DNA from: Granulosicoccaceae sp. 1_MG-2023
GTDB lineage: Bacteria > Pseudomonadota > Gammaproteobacteria > Granulosicoccales > Granulosicoccaceae
Length of the DNA: 64,000 bases
NCBI GenBank assembly: GCA_030546905.1
Contig: JAUOPI010000014.1
Coordinates: 38,189 to 102,188 of the forward strand
Reading direction: 5' to 3'
The stretch's first letter is position 1, and every line of letters starts with the position of its first letter. This document shows positions 9,401 through 17,045 of this stretch, in pieces. The notes under the pieces were generated by a model. The model was given only the letters and a program-made list of their open reading frames with translations, was not told where the DNA came from and ran no database searches. A program made the translations under genes and the position numbers.

Positions 9401-9689
9401 CCGGCTGCGACACCGAGTACACATGCTTGATCCCGGCGATCTCAGACAAGACCTGCTCGGCCGGTGTGCTGACCAGATCCTCGACCTCTTTGGCCGTCGC
9501 GCCCGGATAGGCGATAAAAACATTGGCAAAGGTGACATTGATCTGCGGCTCTTCTTCGCGCGGCGTCACCATCACCGCAAACAGCCCCATCAGCACCCCC
9601 ACCAGCGCCAGCAGCGGCGTGATCTGACTGGTCAGAAACTGCCGGGCAATCCGCCCGGAAATACCGAGTTTTGATTGCGACTCACTCAT
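6426..9689 (-). CDS. RND efflux transporter permease (HAE1/AcrB-type)
   Basis: Proton-driven inner-membrane pump of 1087 residues, full length for the family. It has 12 expected transmembrane helices in the usual 1+5+1+5 layout, with two large periplasmic loops. Visible marks include the N-terminal TM1, then VSTPAEQVLSEIAGI, the TM4 proton-relay region with the motif GILVDDAIVVVENI (Asp pair), and the repeated GIIVRNSILLVDF block of the second half. The substrate class (drugs, solvents, metabolites) cannot be told. The start ATG overlaps the adaptor stop by one base (TAATG), indicating tight coupling with the adaptor. No outer-membrane factor is encoded in this operon, so it must borrow one. 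Confidence 0.95.
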   Translation of the reverse strand: MSESQSKLGISGRIARQFLTSQITPLLALVGVLMGLFAVMVTPREEEPQINVTFANVFIAYPGATAKEVEDLVSTPAEQVLSEIAGIKHVYSVSQPGMSVLTVQYKVGEDRTDAIVRLYNKIYSNQDWLSSGLGVMQPIIRPMGIDDVPIVALTLWTEDETRGAYDLLKVAHGLEIELKRIKGTRDIYTIGGPETVVKVQLDPQRMGAYGIDINSLQNALSAGNSSLDAGSVVSGGREIQIQAGEFMTTPDQIGSLVVGANNGAPVYLADVAEVSLGPDYPEQLVWYGQGLQAERHDNAAPVPGKHPAVTIAVAKKPGTNAVDIANALIERVGELQDTLIPEGVNVAVTRNYGETADAKAKKLIGKLAFATGIVVLLVVFALGIKEAFIVGAAVIITLAMTLFASWAWGFTLNRVSLFALIFSIGILVDDAIVVVENIHRHIHMGARNLIEAIPRAVDEVGGPTILATFTVIAALLPMAFVTGLMGPYMSPIPINASMGMLISLMVAFVVTPWMTNAVLGRQFAAQAAHGADFDETAKGRLYGFFNRLMTPFLRGKQGRWPRVLLLGGISLLIVASVSLAVVQLVVLKMLPFDNKSEIQVIVDMPEGTTLERTGATLDALADYIATVPEVLDYQIYNGTAAPINFNGLVRQYYLRESSNAGDIQVNLVDKHDRDKQSHDIALAMRGPLQEIGAGFDANVKVVEVPPGPPVMSPLVVEVYGPEYDGQITLARELTEVLRNTPDIIDVDNTVEADVERLVMVVDRQRASLLGISQASVAQALSAAVGGLDIGFLHGPNIKYEVPVRAEFSNADKADLNAILAYRVKSASGEMVALSEVVSVREAPLEKTIYHKDLLPVVFVTGDMAGELDSPLYGMFEVFFGLNDKDPDDAVAQKVSHQYLIDQPQNPYNYSIKWDGEWQITYETFRDMGIAYGVGMILIYLLVVAQFGSYLVPLIIMAPIPLTIIGVMPGHALAGAPFTATSMIGMIALAGIIVRNSILLVDFINHQVRYQNTPFQDAVINAAAVRTKPIVLTALAAMLGAVFILDDPIFSGLAISLISGIFVSTLLTLMVIPVLYYAFMRKRFEIPA

Positions 9690-10747
9690 TACTGCGCTCC
9701 GTGTGTGGCCTTGGCACCCTGTTCCTTAATGTAAATTCCGGCCGCCACCGGGTCCGCGGCCACCTGTTCACCGGCCTGCAAGCCGGACAGCACCTCGACC
9801 TGCCCGTCTGTTTCGTGTCCCAGACGCACCTGACGCAGCGAGACCCGGCCTTCATCGTCAGCCACATACACGCCGGTCAGTTCCGAGCGGTAGACGACGG
9901 CCGTGGCCGGCACGGTCAGCGCCTCATGGCTGTCCACATCAAAAGCCACTTTCACCAGCATGCCGGGAAACAGGCCCTGCGCGCCCTCTTCGAGCTGAAT
10001 CCGCACGCGGAAGGTGTTGGTGGCGCTGTCGGCATAAGGGAAGAAAGTCAGATCGGATGACTGAATCGACGAGCCGTCAGGCAGCAGCACACTGGCCGAA
10101 CCGGCCTGACGCACGCCGCCGATCAGCCGTTGCGGCACGTTGACCGTGACGCGCAGATTCTCCAGCGAGATACCACTCATCAGCGGCACGCCCGGTGAAG
10201 CGGCTTCGCCGGGTTCAACAAAGCGCTCGGTGACAATCCCCGCATAGGGCGCGCGGATCACCGTACGCGAGAGCTCTTCCTCGGCCGATTTGACCGCCGC
10301 CTCAGCGGCTTTGACCGCCGCGCGGGCCGAATTCAGCGCCGCATTGGCCGAATCCAGCTGCGACTTGGCGACCAGGCGTTTTTCGTAGATATCGGCGATA
10401 CGCCGCTGCTCGTCACGCGCTTCGACATAGCGTGCCTGAGCCGAATCGAGCTGCGCGCGAGCCTGCGCCACGGCGGCACGCTGGGTATTGTTACGCAGTT
10501 TGAGAATGACCGCTCCCTTCTCGACAAAATCGTCCACATCGTAGTTAATTTCGGTCACCGTACCGCTGGTCTGTGCCGAGACCGTACTGCTGTTAACCGC
10601 TTCCAGTGTGCCGTCAAGCACCTGCCGGTCAGCAAGCGACACGCTCTGCACAGCGTAGGTGGCAAAGGGATAATCAGTGGCGGCCTGAGCGCCCGGCAGG
10701 GCATAAACGGCCAGCGTCAATAATGAGGCCCGGATCAACGCACGCAT
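9689..10747 (-). CDS. RND efflux periplasmic adaptor (membrane fusion protein)
   Basis: 352 residues. A signal peptide (MRALIRASLLTLAVYALPGAQA) without a lipobox Cys is followed by a split biotinyl-lipoyl domain (VSAQTSGTVTEINYDVDDFV ... VIRAPYAGIVTERFVEPGEA), an alpha-hairpin coiled coil (about 85-155), a beta-barrel domain (about 190-270) and a membrane-proximal domain. It links the RND pump to an outer-membrane channel. First gene of a three-gene operon with the pump and a LysR regulator. ATG 10747 has GGAG about 10 nt upstream. The upstream region carries an AT-rich palindrome set between predicted -35 and -10 positions. Confidence 0.94.
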   Translation of the reverse strand: MRALIRASLLTLAVYALPGAQAATDYPFATYAVQSVSLADRQVLDGTLEAVNSSTVSAQTSGTVTEINYDVDDFVEKGAVILKLRNNTQRAAVAQARAQLDSAQARYVEARDEQRRIADIYEKRLVAKSQLDSANAALNSARAAVKAAEAAVKSAEEELSRTVIRAPYAGIVTERFVEPGEAASPGVPLMSGISLENLRVTVNVPQRLIGGVRQAGSASVLLPDGSSIQSSDLTFFPYADSATNTFRVRIQLEEGAQGLFPGMLVKVAFDVDSHEALTVPATAVVYRSELTGVYVADDEGRVSLRQVRLGHETDGQVEVLSGLQAGEQVAADPVAAGIYIKEQGAKATHGAQ

Positions 10748-10827
10748 AAGATTAAGACTCCGTATCTGTCTGATGCCGCCTTTGCAGGCCGGCGGGCGAT
10801 AAATTTTCCGTTAGAATATCAAATACA

Positions 10828-10856
10828 ATTATATTAGAACATACTAATATATAAAA
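10828..10856 (-). promoter_or_regulatory. Promoter with AT-rich palindromic operator for the RND operon
   Basis: On the minus strand a TATAAT lies at 10833-10828. The 22-bp palindrome TATATTAG-6 nt-CTAATATA occupies 10830-10851, overlapping the -10 box and filling the spacer; the -35 position (10856-10851) is poor. A palindrome in that place is the usual site of a repressor. ArsR/SmtB-type and TetR-type repressors both use such AT-rich sites. The cognate protein is not identified. Confidence 0.55.
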
Positions 10857-10997
10857 AATATCGCTTGCGAGCCTCCCCGGCGCTGCATGACGCGCAACCG
10901 GACCTGCAACGTAAGACCGGTGCAGCTCAGCTTTACCGGCATTTATTCGCAGGGCCGGAAGGCATACAATTGCCCTTTTTGAATATAGAGAAAGAAC

Positions 10998-12701
10998 ATG
11001 CGCGTTTCACAGTTTCATCTTGCCACGCTCAAAGAAACGCCCAACGACGCGGAGGTGGTCAGCCACCGCCTGATGTTGCGTGCGGGTTTGATCAAACAGC
11101 TGGCCTCGGGCCTGTATACCTGGATGCCGCTGGGTTTGCGCGTGCTGCGCAAGGTCGAAAACGTGGTGCGCGAAGAAATGGACCGCGCCGGCGCCATTGA
11201 ACTGCTGATGCCGGCGGTGCAACCGGCCGAGCTGTGGCAGGAGTCCGGTCGCTGGGAGCAATACGGCCCGGAACTGCTGCGCGTGCATGACCGGCATAAC
11301 CGGGAATTCTGTATCGGTCCGACCCACGAAGAAGTGATCACCGATATCGCCCGCAAAGAGCTCAAAAGCTACAAGCAGCTGCCGGTCAATTACTATCAGA
11401 TCCAGACCAAGTTCCGCGACGAAATCCGCCCCCGCTTCGGCGTGATGCGCGGCCGCGAGTTCCTGATGAAGGACGCCTACTCCTTCCACATCTCGTCCGA
11501 GTCACTGCAAGAAACCTTTGACGTGATGCATGACGCCTATTGCAAGGTATTTAACCGTCTGGGCCTGAAATTCCGCGCGGTCGACGCCGACAGCGGCAGC
11601 ATCGGCGGCGCCCAGTCCAAGGAGTTTCACGTGCTGGCCGACAGCGGCGAAGACGCCATCGCCCACTCCACCGACAGCGACTACGCGGCCAATATCGAAA
11701 AAGCCGTGGCGATCTGCTCGCGCTCACGTCAGGCGCCCACCGAAGAGATGCAGGAAGTGGCCACGCCCGGTGTGAAAACCATGCTGGACCTCTGCGATTT
11801 CCTCGATATGCCGGCCGACAAAGGCGTGAAAACCCTGCTGGTCAAAGGCGTCGACGATCCGGTTATCGCCATCGTGCTGCGCGGCGACCACGAGCTCAAT
11901 GAAATCAAGCTGGAGAAATTCCCAAACATCGCCAAGCCGCTGACCTTTGTCTCACCGGAAGAATGCAAAGCCGCGGTCGGTGCCGAACCCGGTTCAATCG
12001 GCCCGGTCGGCCTGGATATTCCGGTTTACGCCGACATTTCCGCCACTGCGCTGAACGACTTTGTCTGCGGCGCCAATAAAGACGGTTATCACCTGACCGG
12101 CGTGAACTGGGGCCGCGATCTGCCCGAAGCCTTCCCCGCCGATATCCGCAATGTGGTCGAAGGCGATCCCTCACCGGACGGCAAAGGCACACTGAAAATC
12201 GTACGCGGCATCGAAGTCGGGCATATCTTCCAGCTCGGGGACAAATACTCCGCAGCCATGGACGCCACCGTACTCGATGAGCAAGGCAAGAAAACCGTGA
12301 TGCAGATGGGCTGCTACGGCATCGGCGTCTCACGCATTGTGGCCGCCGCCATCGAACAGAACCACGACGACAACGGCATTATCTGGCCGGCTGCCATGGC
12401 GCCGTTTCAGGTTGCCATCACGCCGATCAATATGCACAAATCGGAAAACCTCGCCAAAGCGGTCAAGGCACTTTATGCCGAACTGCGCGAACGCGGTGTG
12501 GACGTGTTGCTTGACGACCGCAACACCCGCCCCGGCATTATGTTTGCCGATATGGAGCTGATCGGTATTCCGCATCGCATCGTGATGAGCGACCGCGGTC
12601 TGGAAGCCGGCACCGTGGAATACAAAGGTCGCAGCGACAGCCAGTCACGCGACATTCCACGCAGCGAACTGCTCGCCGAACTGACCCGCCTGCTGGCCTG
12701 A
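10998..12701 (+). CDS. proS: Prolyl-tRNA synthetase
   Basis: Class II aminoacyl-tRNA synthetase that charges tRNA-Pro in the cytosol; 567 residues, the normal length of the bacterial type with an inserted editing domain. Motif 1 ([20 protein letters not shown]), motif 2 (around [21 protein letters not shown] in pieces, about 137-157), a YbaK-like editing insert (about 225-405) that hydrolyses Ala-tRNA-Pro, motif 3 ([10 protein letters not shown], about 440) and a C-terminal anticodon-binding domain are all present. ATG 10998 is preceded by GAGAAAG. The gene has about 250 bp of upstream DNA shared with the divergent RND operon. Confidence 0.98.
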   Translation: MRVSQFHLATLKETPNDAEVVSHRLMLRAGLIKQLASGLYTWMPLGLRVLRKVENVVREEMDRAGAIELLMPAVQPAELWQESGRWEQYGPELLRVHDRHNREFCIGPTHEEVITDIARKELKSYKQLPVNYYQIQTKFRDEIRPRFGVMRGREFLMKDAYSFHISSESLQETFDVMHDAYCKVFNRLGLKFRAVDADSGSIGGAQSKEFHVLADSGEDAIAHSTDSDYAANIEKAVAICSRSRQAPTEEMQEVATPGVKTMLDLCDFLDMPADKGVKTLLVKGVDDPVIAIVLRGDHELNEIKLEKFPNIAKPLTFVSPEECKAAVGAEPGSIGPVGLDIPVYADISATALNDFVCGANKDGYHLTGVNWGRDLPEAFPADIRNVVEGDPSPDGKGTLKIVRGIEVGHIFQLGDKYSAAMDATVLDEQGKKTVMQMGCYGIGVSRIVAAAIEQNHDDNGIIWPAAMAPFQVAITPINMHKSENLAKAVKALYAELRERGVDVLLDDRNTRPGIMFADMELIGIPHRIVMSDRGLEAGTVEYKGRSDSQSRDIPRSELLAELTRLLA

Positions 12702-12745
12702 TACTGACGTCTGCGGGGTGGCTCCCACCCCGCAGCGACGCCGGC

Positions 12746-13804
12746 ATGGCCCGCGCCTCACATATCGGCTTGCTGATGCCGGCCGTGGACAATCCCGGCG
12801 GCGTCACAGTCTTTGTCCAAGCCGTCGCACAGGCATTACGGCAAAACGGCCATCAGGTGCGTATCTTCGCGGTCGGCCACAGCCACTGCCGGACAGAACA
12901 AGCCGACACCTATTGTATTAATGCGGCCGGACGCGAAACCCGTCGCCGGCAACTGCTTGAGCAAATTGCAAGCCTGGAAAAAGACCGCCGTTTTGATCTG
13001 CTGGTAGCCAATAATCTGCAAACCAGCGACTTCCTGCATCACAGCGCAAGCCAGGCTTGTAAAGTTTTCACCCTGCATCAGCCTTCCCTGCTGAAACGCA
13101 AAAATCCCTTTTCGGAGCCACGTCGCCGGCGGCGCCTGCGCGCCTTGTTCAACGCACAGCATCTGGCTGCGGTATCGGCCGGTTATCTGGCCGGATTCAA
13201 ACGATGCTATCCGCACATCGCCCCCCGCAGCGAACAGGTGATTTACAACCCTGTCGACGCAATACAACTGCGCAAGCTCAGTCAGCTCAGCGTGACCACG
13301 CCGGCAGAGGAGTTTATTGTCAGCGCCGGACGCCTGACCAGAACCAAAAATCACGCGGCCCTGCTGCGCGCCTATGCGCAAATGCCGCCCGACACACCGC
13401 CTCTGCTGATAATCGGAGACGGTCCGCTGAAAACACAATTGCAAACGCTGGCGCAAAAACTCGGTATCGCCGCGCGGGTGCACTGGCTTGGCTGGCAAGC
13501 CAACCCCTACCCCGTAATACGCCGCGCCCGGCTGCTGGTCCACAGTGCCACAGCCGAAGCCTTCGGCCGGGTCCTGCCCGAAGCACTGGCGCTCGGCACC
13601 CCGGTGGTGGCCTTTGATTGCCCTTACGGACCGGCCGAGATTATGACCGGCGCGCTGGCCGCGTATCTGGTGCCGCTGAATAATATCGCCGCCTTAAGCG
13701 CCACCATGACACGCGCCTTGCAGGACTACCCCGCCATCGGCGAAGCGCATCTCGCCCCGTTCAGCACGGCCCGCGCTGCGGCCGCATACGAGCGCTATCT
13801 TTAA
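12746..13804 (+). CDS. Glycosyltransferase family 4 protein
   Basis: 352-residue GT-B fold transferase. The N-terminal half contains the acceptor loop region GLLMPAVDNPGGVTVFVQAV. The C-terminal GT4 nucleotide-sugar domain contains SAGRLTRTKNHAALLRAY, LLIIGDGPLK and the retaining-enzyme EX7E motif in TAEAFGRVLPEAL, followed by GTPVVAFDCPYGPAEI. It probably adds a sugar to lipopolysaccharide core or another glycolipid at the inner face of the membrane; donor and acceptor are unknown. No transmembrane helix. It starts 44 bp after proS. Its stop codon overlaps the convergent thiolase stop: TTAA at 13801-13804 serves both strands. Confidence 0.88.
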   Translation: MARASHIGLLMPAVDNPGGVTVFVQAVAQALRQNGHQVRIFAVGHSHCRTEQADTYCINAAGRETRRRQLLEQIASLEKDRRFDLLVANNLQTSDFLHHSASQACKVFTLHQPSLLKRKNPFSEPRRRRRLRALFNAQHLAAVSAGYLAGFKRCYPHIAPRSEQVIYNPVDAIQLRKLSQLSVTTPAEEFIVSAGRLTRTKNHAALLRAYAQMPPDTPPLLIIGDGPLKTQLQTLAQKLGIAARVHWLGWQANPYPVIRRARLLVHSATAEAFGRVLPEALALGTPVVAFDCPYGPAEIMTGALAAYLVPLNNIAALSATMTRALQDYPAIGEAHLAPFSTARAAAAYERYL

Positions 13805-14994
13805 AGCAGCTCTACCGCCACGGCCGTCGCCTCGCCACCGCCGATACACAGCGAGGCCATGCCGGTTTTACCGCCACCGGCCTGCAAGGCGTGCAGCAGT
13901 GTCACCAGAATCCGCGCCCCGGAAGCGCCGATCGGATGTCCGAGTGCACAGGCGCCGCCATGTATATTGACCCGCGCCGCATCCAGCTTCAGTTCCTGCA
14001 TCGCCGCCATGGTGACCACCGCAAAGGCTTCGTTGATCTCGTACAGATCAAAACCGTCCACCGCTGTGCCGAGTTTTTCAGCCAGCTTGCGCATGGCAAA
14101 GACCGGTGCCGTGGTAAACCAGCACGGTTCACCGGCAAAACCGGCGGTGCCGAGGATTTTCGCCATGGGTTTGAGTCCGCGCACCGCTGCAGTCGATGCA
14201 CGCATCAGCACCAGCGCCGCCGCACCGTCGGAAATCGAGCTGGAATTGGCCGCCGTGACTGTGCCGTCTTTGGCAAAGGCCGGACGCAACCCGGCTATCT
14301 TGCCCGGATCGGCTGCCAGTGGCTGTTCGTCGTGTTCCACCAGCGTGTCACGCTGACGACCGGGCACATTGACGGGGCTGATCTCAGCGACAAAAGCACC
14401 ACTTTCCACCGCATACCGGGCCCGTCGCAGGGATTCCACAGCAAAAGCATCCTGCGCCTCGCGGCTGAAACTAAAATGCCCGGCGGTGCGTTCGGCGAAC
14501 ACGCCCATCAGCTCGCCTTTATCCGCATAGGCATCCTCCAGACCATCAAGAAACATATGATCGAGTGTGCGGCCGTGACCGAGACGGTAACCGCTGCGGG
14601 CTTTTTCCAGCAGATAAGGCGCGTTGCTCATGGATTCCATACCACCGGCCAACACGATGTCCTGACTGCCGGCCAGCAGCATATCGTGGGCGTGCATCAC
14701 CGCTTTCATGCCCGAGCCGCAGACCTTGCTGACCCCGGCGCAGGGCACCGAATCGGGTAATCCGGCCTGCAGCGCCGCCTGCCGCGCCGGCGCCTGCCCC
14801 AGCCCTGCCGGCAACACATTGCCCATCAGCACTTCATCGACCGCGTCGGCACTCAGCCCTGCTTCGCGGACCGCCGCTTCGATGGCTGCCGCACCGAGCG
14901 CCGGTGCCGGCACTGCCGCCAGACAGCCCTGAAAGCTGCCCATCGGCGTGCGCTTGGCACTGACGATAACAACCGGATCTGTTTCCACTGACAT
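13801..14994 (-). CDS. Acetyl-CoA C-acetyltransferase (thiolase)
   Basis: 397 residues, full-length biosynthetic/degradative thiolase condensing two acetyl-CoA to acetoacetyl-CoA or the reverse. Catalytic features: nucleophile Cys92 in SKVCGSGMKAV, INEAFAVV, the GGACALGHPIGASGAR loop with its His, and the second Cys in CIGGGEA. The start at 14994 (MSVETDPVVIVSAKRTP) has AGGAGG about 6 nt upstream; the long upstream open frame is ignored. A TATAAT on the minus strand at 15028-15023 may be its -10 box, with no good -35. Close to AtoB/PhaA-type enzymes; no PHB genes are nearby, so fatty-acid or ketone metabolism is as likely. Confidence 0.95.
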   Translation of the reverse strand: MSVETDPVVIVSAKRTPMGSFQGCLAAVPAPALGAAAIEAAVREAGLSADAVDEVLMGNVLPAGLGQAPARQAALQAGLPDSVPCAGVSKVCGSGMKAVMHAHDMLLAGSQDIVLAGGMESMSNAPYLLEKARSGYRLGHGRTLDHMFLDGLEDAYADKGELMGVFAERTAGHFSFSREAQDAFAVESLRRARYAVESGAFVAEISPVNVPGRQRDTLVEHDEQPLAADPGKIAGLRPAFAKDGTVTAANSSSISDGAAALVLMRASTAAVRGLKPMAKILGTAGFAGEPCWFTTAPVFAMRKLAEKLGTAVDGFDLYEINEAFAVVTMAAMQELKLDAARVNIHGGACALGHPIGASGARILVTLLHALQAGGGKTGMASLCIGGGEATAVAVELL

Positions 14995-15249
14995 GATGCT
15001 CCTCCTCTTGGTATTTGCTGCCATTATAAAAAGTCCGCGCAGAAATACCCGCAGTACAAAAAGGCCCGGTTGACGGAGAATGCGCACGGGGCATAGCCGC
15101 GCCGCCGCAGGCTGCAGCCGCAGCGCGGCCATGGCGGTGCCGTGCATGGCACTTAGGTCAGAGATTATTTTTTGCGCGCCGCTCCTGCAGGCGCAAAACA
15201 CACGCGAAAAGCAGCGGCAAACGGCAAAGCGCCGGCCCGCCGGGTGCCG

Positions 15250-15675
15250 TCAGAGGGTCAGTGAGCGGATCCGTTTTACGGTAGCCCGGTCGGCAAGCAC
15301 ATCGCCGAGGGTGTATTGATCAAGTTCTTTCAGATAGGCATTCAGGGCACGGGCCAGGACGCCGTACAAGGAGCAGTTGTCTTCCAGCGCACAGCCCTCG
15401 CAATCGACCGCGCGCAGATTGCTTTCGAGCTGACGCACCAGTCTGCCGACATTGATATCGGCCGGTTCCATCGCCAGACGCAGCCCGCCGGCGCGGCCGC
15501 GCTGGGTAAAGACATAACCGAGCTTGCCCAGGTTATGTACCACCTTGACCACATGATTGCGGGAAATGTCATAGGCTTCGGCGATCTCCGTGATGGTCGC
15601 CAACTCGTCATCGCGCAATGCGGATAAATACAACAACGTACGCAGGGAATAATCAGTGTAACGCGTGATTTGCAT
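15250..15675 (-). CDS. nsrR: Rrf2-family nitric-oxide-sensing repressor NsrR
   Basis: 141-residue dimeric repressor that carries an Fe-S cluster destroyed by NO. The N-terminus MQITRYTDYSLRTLLYL and the HTH (ISRNHVVKVVHNL) match NsrR. The cluster ligands Cys92, Cys95 and Cys101 are present in the usual place (E. coli C91/C96/C102), though the first spacing is CxxC rather than C-x4-C. The start at 15675 is set by homology; the frame runs open to 15903. It is transcribed divergently from nnrS, and a 23-bp NsrR-like site lies between them, so it probably represses nnrS and perhaps itself. Confidence 0.93.
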   Translation of the reverse strand: MQITRYTDYSLRTLLYLSALRDDELATITEIAEAYDISRNHVVKVVHNLGKLGYVFTQRGRAGGLRLAMEPADINVGRLVRQLESNLRAVDCEGCALEDNCSLYGVLARALNAYLKELDQYTLGDVLADRATVKRIRSLTL

Positions 15676-15707
15676 CAGAAGCCTTTGGGTTAAAATCGCT
15701 AAGCAAA

Positions 15708-15730
15708 AAGTTGCCTTTTTATGGCATCTT
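15708..15730. promoter_or_regulatory. Predicted NsrR operator
   Basis: A 23-bp imperfect palindrome, AAGTTGCC-7 nt-GGCATCTT. The arms match at 7 of 8 positions, and both size and outer AAG...CTT agree with the enterobacterial NsrR consensus (AAGATGY...RCATSTT, 23 bp). It lies in the divergent nsrR-nnrS gap, 33 bp upstream of nsrR and 85 bp upstream of nnrS. Confidence 0.7.
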
Positions 15731-15814
15731 AATGGCCATTTTCCGGATCGACAAGCACTGCCCGCCGCATTGACGACACGTGCACAGACCGGTCCTTTGC
15801 ACGGAGATTTCTGT

Positions 15815-17017
15815 ATGCTCTTTCGACAGCCCGCCGCGGCCACCGGCAAACCCGCCCCGGCCCTTCTGCAACGCGGTTTCCGCCCGTTTTTTCTGCTGGC
15901 CATGGCCTATGCGGCACTGGCCATCGGACTCTGGGCTTACAGCTATTTCTCCGGCGCGCGCCCGGCCGCCGCGCTTGTCTTACCCACCTACTGGCATGCC
16001 CACGAAATGCTGTTCGGGTTTGCCACCGCGGTGATCGCCGGTTTTCTGCTCACCGCGGTGACCAACTGGACCGGCAAAAACACGGCAACCGGCTGGCCGC
16101 TGGCCGTGCTGGCCCTGCTCTGGCTCGGCGCCCGCGTGCTGCCTTACAGCGGCACGCCCTACGCACTGCCGGCCGCCGCCGTCAGCGATCTGCTCTTCGG
16201 TCTGGGTTTATTTGTCGCCACCGCCCGCCCCCTGCTGCAGGCCCGGCAATGGCCGCAGGCCGGTATCATCAGCAAACTGTTGCTGCTGGTGCTGTGCAAT
16301 GCGGCGTTTTATGCCGGTGCATTCGGGCTCTTCAGCGACGGCGGGCGCAGCGGCCTGTACGCGGCCTTCTATCTGGTACTGGCCTTGATCCTGACGCTGC
16401 TGCGGCGGGTATTGCCGTTTTTTATCCAGGGTGCGGCCGGCCCCGGCGTGCAGTTGCGCAACAACCGGCTGGTCGATATCGCCGGTCTGGTGCTGTTTCT
16501 CGTTTTTGCCATCGCCGAGCTGGTCCGTCCCTATAGCAACACCGGCGCGCTGCTGGCCGGCGTATTAGTGCTGCTGCACGGCTACCGTCTGGCCGGCTGG
16601 TATCACCCGATTGTGTTTCGCCGCGCGCTGCTGTGGATACTGTTTGTCGGTTATCTGTGGTTGATCGCCGGCTTCGCCCTGCACGCACTGGCGGTGTTTG
16701 CCGGCTTCAATCCCTACCTGAGCGTACATGCTTTTGCCGTCGGCGGTATCGGTATGATCACCATCGGCATGATGACCCGTGTGGCACTGGGCCATACCGG
16801 ACGCAATGTGTTTGAACCACCGGCCGCACTGGGCTGGCTGTTCCTCAGTCTGGCCGGCGGCGCACTGGTGCGTGTCCTGCTGCCGCTTGTATCGCCGGGC
16901 TTGTATGGCTGGTGGATCGGCCTGTCCATGTCGCTGTGGATACTGGCCTTCGCCGGGGTCTTTCTGGTGTACCGCCCGATGCTCACGGCAGCACGGGTCG
17001 ACGGCGCGCCCGGCTAG
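15815..17017 (+). CDS. nnrS: NnrS family membrane protein
   Basis: 400 residues, about 12 transmembrane helices, inner membrane. NnrS proteins are haem- and copper-containing in the cases studied and lower the metabolic damage caused by nitric oxide. Typical features are the opening LLQRGFRPFFLLAM, the His-bearing PTYWHAHEMLFGFATAVIAGF in TM2-3, and a later HAFAVGGIGMITIGMMTRVALGHTG block (in pieces, near 350). ATG 15815 has GGAG 8 nt upstream; the upstream frame to 15665 is not conserved-looking. Divergent from nsrR with the NsrR site between them. No nitrite or nitric oxide reductase is in the window, so the pair looks like a stand-alone NO-defence module. Confidence 0.95.
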   Translation: MLFRQPAAATGKPAPALLQRGFRPFFLLAMAYAALAIGLWAYSYFSGARPAAALVLPTYWHAHEMLFGFATAVIAGFLLTAVTNWTGKNTATGWPLAVLALLWLGARVLPYSGTPYALPAAAVSDLLFGLGLFVATARPLLQARQWPQAGIISKLLLLVLCNAAFYAGAFGLFSDGGRSGLYAAFYLVLALILTLLRRVLPFFIQGAAGPGVQLRNNRLVDIAGLVLFLVFAIAELVRPYSNTGALLAGVLVLLHGYRLAGWYHPIVFRRALLWILFVGYLWLIAGFALHALAVFAGFNPYLSVHAFAVGGIGMITIGMMTRVALGHTGRNVFEPPAALGWLFLSLAGGALVRVLLPLVSPGLYGWWIGLSMSLWILAFAGVFLVYRPMLTAARVDGAPG

Positions 17018-17045
17018 CGAGCCGGAGCCGGGCGCGGCCCTGAGC

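Noticed and set aside
15170..15198. TTTTGCGC/GCGCAAAA inverted repeat downstream of nsrR as a terminator
   Set aside because: On the nsrR strand the stem is followed by an A-rich, not T-rich, stretch, and the 13-nt loop is long; it has no clear role.
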